A stretch of DNA of 64,000 nucleotides from Paraconiothyrium sp. Pb-2020. Taxonomy: Eukaryota > Ascomycota > Dothideomycetes > Pleosporales > Didymosphaeriaceae. The notes under the pieces were generated by a model. The model saw nothing but the letters and a program-made list of their open reading frames with translations, had not been told where the DNA came from and did not search any database. The position numbers were made by a program, and so were the translations under genes. The stretch spans positions 1,302,001 to 1,366,000 of the forward strand of contig JAJUBI010000004.1 in the NCBI GenBank assembly GCA_022419385.1, given 5' to 3'. This document shows, one piece after another, positions 58,121 through 64,000 of this stretch (positions within the stretch are counted from its first letter, which is position 1; every line of letters starts with the position of its first letter).

Positions 58121-59011
58121 GCAATCTCACATTTATCTTCTCCCTTCGGTGCGGATGTAAAATACAAGATACCCACATCGTTGCGTTTCGGTTGTACATA
58201 CAAACATAGCAATGGCGTTTTGGCACGGTTTGGGCCTGGAATGGATTTGAACGATTACGATTGGGGATAGGGACGGAAGTGTACGATTGTACAGTATACA
58301 CATATCACTATAATGATAACCAACTCAGCACATGCGCTGAGGGAGACAACACAGGATACTACACAAAGTGTCACTTTTTCTAGATGTGATATCTCTTGGC
58401 AAACGAAAGCCTGAGTCTTCGTTCCTAATGATTTTCACACGATGCCGCCAGTCAACTAAAGTCCACTCGTAGCTCAATCTACATGATCATTGTAAGGATA
58501 TATGGCGTGACTTCTACCGGGAGATGCAAAACCACCCTGCACTTTCCCACCTCGCACCCAGCCCTCGACGCCCCAGAGCAGAGTAACACGGCAGGACACC
58601 CCTCCGCTAGATGCGCCCCAGACCTCGAAGTTTGATACCCTTTGTCCCCTGCTCCCCTCTCAGTCCTTCCTTCCTCATCCCCATCTTCCTCGCCAACCTA
58701 GCCACCGCGCCTTCATGAGCGGCGTTGATAGCATCCCACTCCTCATACGCAGGCGTGATATGGGAACTCCGTGCAGTCATGATCAACACAACACGCAGCT
58801 CATTCATCACCAGCGTCTGCCCAATACTTCAAAACCCATGCTCAATTGGACGATAAGCACTAGACGTTGTAGGCACGTAGAACATGTGTCTAGGCTTGAT
58901 AAGCTATCTTTTGGGCAGGAAGACGAACGATCGTGGCACGCTCTTTACGTGCCAGCTGTCTTATTTTCAGGGGATAAAACAAAGTGAATCCCGCCACTAA
59001 GTACCTGTAGA
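58121..59011. other. Convergent intergenic region
   Basis: 891 bp of 3' flank between Mdm31 (+) and an unknown membrane protein (-). A 67-codon minus-strand frame at 58607-58810 (MTARSSHITPAYEEWDAIN) reads fairly naturally but has no homology that I recognise and no splicing context. Confidence 0.45.
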
Positions 59012-60897
59012 CTAGACACGGATTGGCTCTATCTGCTCCTCCGCCCCAAACCCGACTCTCACTTCCTGCCCTTCACTACCATACCCAGCGTCTACTATTC
59101 TTCCAAATCTCAACCTCTCCTTCTGAATATGCTTTGGGACTGGAACTGCCCCGAGGTTGTACCCCACGGTCAGATCATCCAGGTACCTGTTACGAGTGGT
59201 TGTCATGATCGAGAAGTAGCCCGTGTCATGAGCCACACCGTTGATCCAGAGAGCCCGCAGTCCAAGAAGCACCCCCATCGCCGACGTGGCTATAGCTATG
59301 CCATACGCTAGAAAAAGGTTCCGGGACCGGTACTTGTAGATAGTGCGGTACTCAGATTGCGTGACGTTGGCCAAGGTTACATTGGGCGACCTTTACATCG
59401 TACAGTCAGAACCCCGATGAAGGTAGGCAGATTGGCAGGAGCTTACCACAGTCGATCACTGCTGAGTAGGCTCAGCGTCACGTTTCGAGAGAGTTCCTCG
59501 AGCGTCGCTGGAAGCGTTTTGTTCTTGGTCAATTTGCGGTCGGCATCGGGTAGTTCTGCTAGGGGGCCACCCCAGGTTCCTTCATATGCGGTCGAAACAA
59601 ATCCGATGAGCGCTGTCTCCATGATGCGAGTGCGCACGCTGACGAGCGACGCCGTTCCACTATCACCTGATTGCGCGACTGGGCCGCTCTCGGCTGCGCC
59701 AATTGCGCCGTTAAGTATATCTGCGATCGCTAGAAGCAGCTGCGACGACACCACATCGCTGGCTTCTTTCTTCCACTCGTATTCCATAAAGCTGATGGAT
59801 TGTGTGCTCCCTGCGGCGGTAAAAGTGAGACTAAACCGCGTATCGTGCATGGCGCAGTGTGTGGTCTCGTTGGCCAGTCGTACCGAGATGAATTGGTTGG
59901 TTCCCAATGCAGCGTATGGAGTTGTTCCTGTTATATATTCGGAAACGAATGTTGTTTCGTTGAAATAGGCACTCGTTGCCTTGTGTTGGCAGTACAGATC
60001 CACGTCGGAAAGGCCCATGTTGAAAGCCAGATATTTGAGCGAGCCACCACCTGAGCCGATCATGGCGGGATCTTGTGATGTCGCGTTCCATAGCTTGTCG
60101 ATACAATCAAGAATCTTACCCGCGGGCACTTCGCATTTTAGGGAGGGAGCGGTGAAGGTATGTTCATAAGATGAATTGGTGAAGATGGCTGCCATGGGCA
60201 GAATCTCCATTCCAGATGCAGTCGTACTCACTAGGCGGGTTACTAACGGAGACACACCAGATCCTAGACCATAGAAACTGTAGAGGGATGTGTCGTTTAG
60301 ATTTAGAGTCGGTATAGGAAGCATTGATGTAACAGGATGAATATCAGGAATGACAGTGAGCGTAGAAGGAGTGACCAACGCCGCGAGCGGAAGGAACCAC
60401 GTAGCCAATGCTAGAAGGGCAGGAATCGTTGCGCTGACGAACAGGTTTGGATTCATGGCTGCAGTGAAGTCGTGCGTTGCCGCGAAGATCACATTGATGG
60501 TTGCAATAGAATTGGCTTTGCTGCGCAAGTTGATCCAGATATGTTGTTTGTATGCGATGACAACGGCACTGGCAAGAAGTGTCTTCGCCAGGAAAGCGAA
60601 AGCTGTCCCATATCGAATGATCCATATTTGAGTAACGTAGCGAGATGCTTTCCCCTCAACGACTTGCACGACGGTGCCATCCAGACGGGAGTAGAAGAGG
60701 TGATGACCGACTGAGACGAGTATGCCGGAGATGAACAGCGCAAGCATAGAGATGGGAACACGGCACGCGATCTGCGAAGTTGTGTTGTGGAGGCGGGACG
60801 GCTGTACGGCTGCCTCAGCCTTGGATTGTGGAAGGGCGTCATCGTGAGGAGTCGCATCGGTGACTGCAGCGTATGCCACCTTGCCCTGAGGCGCCAT
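59012..60897 (-). CDS. Unrecognised large membrane protein with extracellular domain
   Basis: Two exons, 60897-59447 and 59390-59012, give 609 aa. The intron (GTAAGC donor, AAAG acceptor) restores SDRLWSPNVTLANVTQSEY. A cytosolic N-terminus precedes three helices (ISMLALFISGILVSV, FAFLAKTLLASAVVIAY, LLALATWFLPLAALV). Then comes a large extracytoplasmic region, about residues 170-500, with many N-glycosylation sites (NDTS, NSSY, NATS, NETT) and a few cysteines. A final helix (NLFLAYGIAIATSAMGVLLGLRAL) follows, with a short C-terminal tail. This layout is shared by many uncharacterised fungal proteins, some misannotated as formylmethionine deformylase-like. No enzyme motif is present. Confidence 0.75.
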
Positions 60898-61362
60898 TCC
60901 TTATCGAATTTGTGGAAGGCGAGAAATATATACTGAGGAGCCCATGGCAATGAGTGCGCGTCGTAGATATCATGTAGCCTTGCGCACACCATGCAGCACG
61001 AACACGAGTGAGACGGGGACATTCACGAATCATCGTCAAAGTCTAACGAAGGATTAAGCTGCTTCGACCCCACCAATTGATCTGATAGGTGCGCCACTAC
61101 CGATGGCGCTTCTCGAACACGAGAAAAAGAAGGTGCACGGAGCTAGAACCATTCGCTTTTATTCCCGTTCGGTTACTTCGACGTGCTCCTAGTGGGATCA
61201 GCGAGTGCTTAAGAAATGATATGCTCATACAATCATACACATGGCAATCTTGACCAGCCTATATTTGCATCACGGTAGACCATATTCCTCTCGAGCGACT
61301 CGAAATCTTTGGAAGGTAGCTCTTCACTTCGCATCTCAATAACCCTAGTCCTTTCAATCCGT
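60898..61362. other. Intergenic region
   Basis: 465 bp upstream of the membrane-protein gene and downstream of the aldo-keto reductase gene, both on -. No supported feature. Confidence 0.5.
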
Positions 61363-62467
61363 TCAATGTCCCACCATCGCTTGCATCTCCGGCGGATACC
61401 TATTCCCCTCCGGCTTCGCTCTATCAAGCAATTCTCGTATATTCTCCTTCTCCTCCTCGCTAAGCTCCACATCCCTCGATGCCCAGTTCTCCTCCAGCCG
61501 ATGCTTCTTCGTCGTCCCCGGAATCGCAATCATACCCTGCGCCGCGACCCACGCGAGCGCAATCTGACTCGTGGTACACCCTTTCTTTGTAGCAAGCGCC
61601 TTCACCTCATCTACGATTGCCTTGTTCTTGTAGAAGTTCTCGCCCTGGAACTTCGGCACCTTGCGCCGGAAGTCATCAGCCGCGAAGTCGTCGGGAGACG
61701 CGTAGTCGAAGTTGTCAACTAGCCAGCCATGGCCCAGTGGACTGTATGCTACGTACGCGATGTTGAGTTCCTTCGCGGTGTCGATCAGGCCGTCGGATTC
61801 GTGCAGCGTCTCGAAGGCGGAGTACTCCGCTTGTACGGCGTCGATTTTGGCAATCGAGTTCGCTTTGCGGAGCGTCGCGGCGGAGCATTCTGAGAGGCCG
61901 ATGTACTTTGTTTTACCCGAGCGGCGGAGGGCGTCAAGTGCGGGAATGGATTGCTCCAATGGTGTGTTGGGGTCGATGCGATGGAGATAGTACAGATCTG
62001 GTGTGAAGCCTAGCCGCTCGATGGTGCCTTCGATGTAGGAGTTGATGTGCTCCGGCGAGTTGGTGACGACCCAGGGGCCGTTGAAACATTCGAAGCCGCA
62101 CTTCGAGGCAACTGGAAGAAGGTTAATTTAGGCACTGGAAAGAGGATTTGGAATCTTACGGAAGATCTTGTCGCGGACGTTGTGTTTGCGGATGAAGTCG
62201 CCGAGGAGTTTCTCGTTTATGCCGGCTCGGTAGACGACCTGTTGCAGCACAGATTAGACTTGTCCTCGCAAAGGTTGAGACCTCGATCGAGGAAAGTGAG
62301 TAACTGACCGCGGTGTCCCAGAACGTGCAACCTAGTTCAAGCGCTCGCAGCAGTACCGGCTCGGCCTCTTCAAGAGTGAAGTTGTTGCCCATGCCATGAC
62401 TGAAACCCATGGCACCAAAGCCTGGGACTGGAACTTGGATGTCGCCAAATGGTAGTGTTTTCGTCAT
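61363..62467 (-). CDS. Aldo-keto reductase
   Basis: Three exons, 62467-62309, 62238-62160 and 62111-61363, give 328 aa. Joins read FWDTAVVYRAGINE and RDKIFLASKCGFE. The barrel core is complete: GFGAMGFSHG near the start and the catalytic tetrad Asp and Tyr (DTAVVYRAG), Lys (ASKCG) and His (YYLHRID). The NADPH-binding end carries IPGTTKKHRLEENW. It resembles the AKR13/YakC-type group of NADPH-dependent reductases of aldehydes and ketones. The substrate is unknown. Length and composition are normal for the family, and all introns are in usual positions with GTCAGT or GTAAG donors. Confidence 0.92.
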
Positions 62468-63365
62468 GTTTGTAGATTTGAAGGTATCGTTGGGAGGACT
62501 CCGGCTGTGGAAGTTTGCGGGTCTGTGCTATGGCTCTGGGAACGAATTACCTAGGTCTACTTATGTATCTGAGAAACGCTTTGTAAGTCCGAAGATATTC
62601 GGGCCTCAGGGTTCCACGATTCAACCTTGTGTATCTCAGAATGGAATGCGATGGAGGAGGTAGCGGACATACTGCGCTAAGCCCGAATGTGAGAGGGTAG
62701 GCTAAGGCTGACATGGGCTTAGCGCCGTTTGAACACTGCCTAGCGCGTGATGATCGTTCGAGTGTTGTGGACGTAAGAGGTGGTGGAGAACGGATTTTGT
62801 ATAAAACTTTTTCCTACGATGGGGCTGGTGTGATACGAGACAACTATGACAGAATTTCCAGCAAAAATATGAGAAGTCAGTCACCGCAACTGCAGTCTCA
62901 GCTTGATGGCCAATAAAAGGAATGCCCTGTGACGATACCTCTGCTGCTCAAAATCGAGGTGGTGTGGCGTGAAGATCAATGGCGAGGTGAGAGCAATCAT
63001 GAGCAAGAATGGACACACCACGAAGACGACAATTGAGAGAAAAGCTTCGGCCATTGTTGAATTTCCGTGAGCTATTTGCGGGCGACTAGATGCTCTAGAC
63101 CGCTGAAGCTACAGATCATCCACACGAGCAGTGCTCGAAAACTGTGTTCGAGCCTGCACTAATTTTGAATCCATCTGAGCGCGCCTTTGCTCGATATCTT
63201 GCATCTGTAGCAACGATTGTCTGAAACGTTCATACCTCTGCATTCCGCGATAAACCTTGAACATCGGGATCATTCTCGCTTGATCATAGGCAATCTATTA
63301 CCAAGGCCTTTCCTTCACAAGAGCAACGTAATGCTGTTTCAAAGTGACAGTGGTGTTGGGCTCGA
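62468..63365. other. Intergenic region
   Basis: 898 bp between the aldo-keto reductase promoter and the 3' end of the right-edge gene. No supported feature. Confidence 0.5.
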
Positions 63366-64000
63366 CTAGGGTGGGACCATTAAGGCAGGCTGTACAGGAT
63401 GCTCCTTTTCATCAGTCGAAGTGCTTCCGTGGCTTGCCTCGTTGTAGTCGTCGACGATGAACAGCAGGTTGAACTTCGCGCTGGAAGGGCTTTGACAGAA
63501 TACGCTGATGCTTCCGATAATCTTCTGCTGGCCGAAAACACTCTTATGCGTAGCGAGTATGAGCGCCATGCTACGACCGTTTGGACTGGCGATGAGAGCT
63601 TTGTAGCACTCCTGCCCGGGGTAAAATACCCGCCTCCTCGGCCATTGGTACCTACGGACCCGTTAGTATCCGTTCACGGGCTCTTGGCTGAGTCGGTAGG
63701 CGTAGGATAGACAAGCAGATGACTCACATAAAACATGTATCAATCGAAAGTTCAACCCCAACACACCGGTAGGCTATCGCCCTGGTCTCGTCGTTCTCAA
63801 TATCATCAATGAACAGGTACTTCAATTTGTTCACTTGCTCGTGTTTCTGGGCAGCCAAGTATGCATAGTCGAGGTATAAGATGTCGTATAGGTTTTTGAG
63901 TTGTGGCAATGGGGTGTTAGAGCCAAATTCCGCAGCCATATAGGCCGGTCCATAGGTATAAGTGGCGAAGATCAGGCCGTGGGTCACATCTATAAAGAAG
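63366..64000 (-). CDS. Unrecognised protein, 5' partial at right edge
   Basis: Exons >64000-63728 and 63651-63366. The intron (GTGAGT donor, CCGTAG acceptor) splits the Met codon and restores DTCFMYQWPRRRVFYPGQECY. The frame is open through the right edge (FFIDVTHGLIFATYTY), so the N-terminus lies outside. The visible 186 residues show Asp/Glu-rich and aromatic segments (KYLFIDDIENDETRAIAYRC, NLLFIVDDYNEASHG). They end in a short disordered tail with a Thr/Asp/Glu/Lys stretch. No family is recognised. The internal Gly/Ser pattern does not suggest a membrane protein. Confidence 0.65.

Noticed and set aside
58607..58810. 67-codon minus frame as a gene
   Set aside because: It has no homology, no conserved context and no splice partner, and lies in a convergent 3' region.

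Overview
This window looks like nuclear DNA from a filamentous ascomycete (Pezizomycotina, most likely a dothideomycete). The genes carry short introns of about 45-110 bp with GTRAGT-like donors, CTAAC/CTGAC branch sites and CAG/TAG acceptors. There are no operons. The proteins belong to typical mould families: an Sfk1/FRAG1-type protein, a trehalose-complex regulatory subunit, a siderophore transporter, a NACHT STAND NTPase, an LCCL membrane protein, a Kin4-like kinase and Mdm31. All exon joins below were worked out by eye, and each spliced CDS keeps one open frame whose length is divisible by three. Species and function calls come from recognising families, not from a search.

Layout. 0-8 kb: the 3' part of an unrecognised gene, an Sfk1/FRAG1-like membrane protein (-), and a 991-aa disordered protein with an N-myristoylation-type start (+). 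8-11.4 kb: gene-poor, with a diverged ~150-bp tandem duplication and a tRNA-like remnant. 11.4-16.5 kb: a 4-coumarate-CoA-ligase-like acyl-CoA synthetase with a GC-AG intron and an AKL C-terminus, two unrecognised conserved-looking proteins, and a small four-helix membrane protein. 18.5-26.4 kb: the Tsl1/Tps3-like trehalose subunit, a SnoaL-like protein, a C2-domain protein, and an unknown protein with an Asp/Glu-rich tail. 27.5-33 kb: a NACHT NLR-like protein without C-terminal repeats, then a six-exon siderophore-iron transporter. 33.7-39.2 kb: an unknown multi-pass membrane protein, an LCCL-domain membrane protein and a tiny GPI-anchor-type wall protein. 39.2-45.3 kb: a gene-poor island with a decayed fungal-rhodopsin gene and short repeats. 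45.3-51 kb: a Kin4-like kinase and an amino-acid permease. 51-54.3 kb: gene-poor. 54.3-58.1 kb: Pno1/Dim2 and Mdm31 head to head. 59-62.5 kb: an unknown membrane protein and an aldo-keto reductase. The right edge holds a truncated unknown gene.

The genes mostly look like unrelated housekeeping and accessory loci, not a biosynthetic cluster. The most interesting neighbourhood is 25.5-33 kb, where an NLR-like NTPase is divergently placed to an unknown acidic-tailed protein and followed by an iron-siderophore transporter. I see no direct evidence that these three act together.
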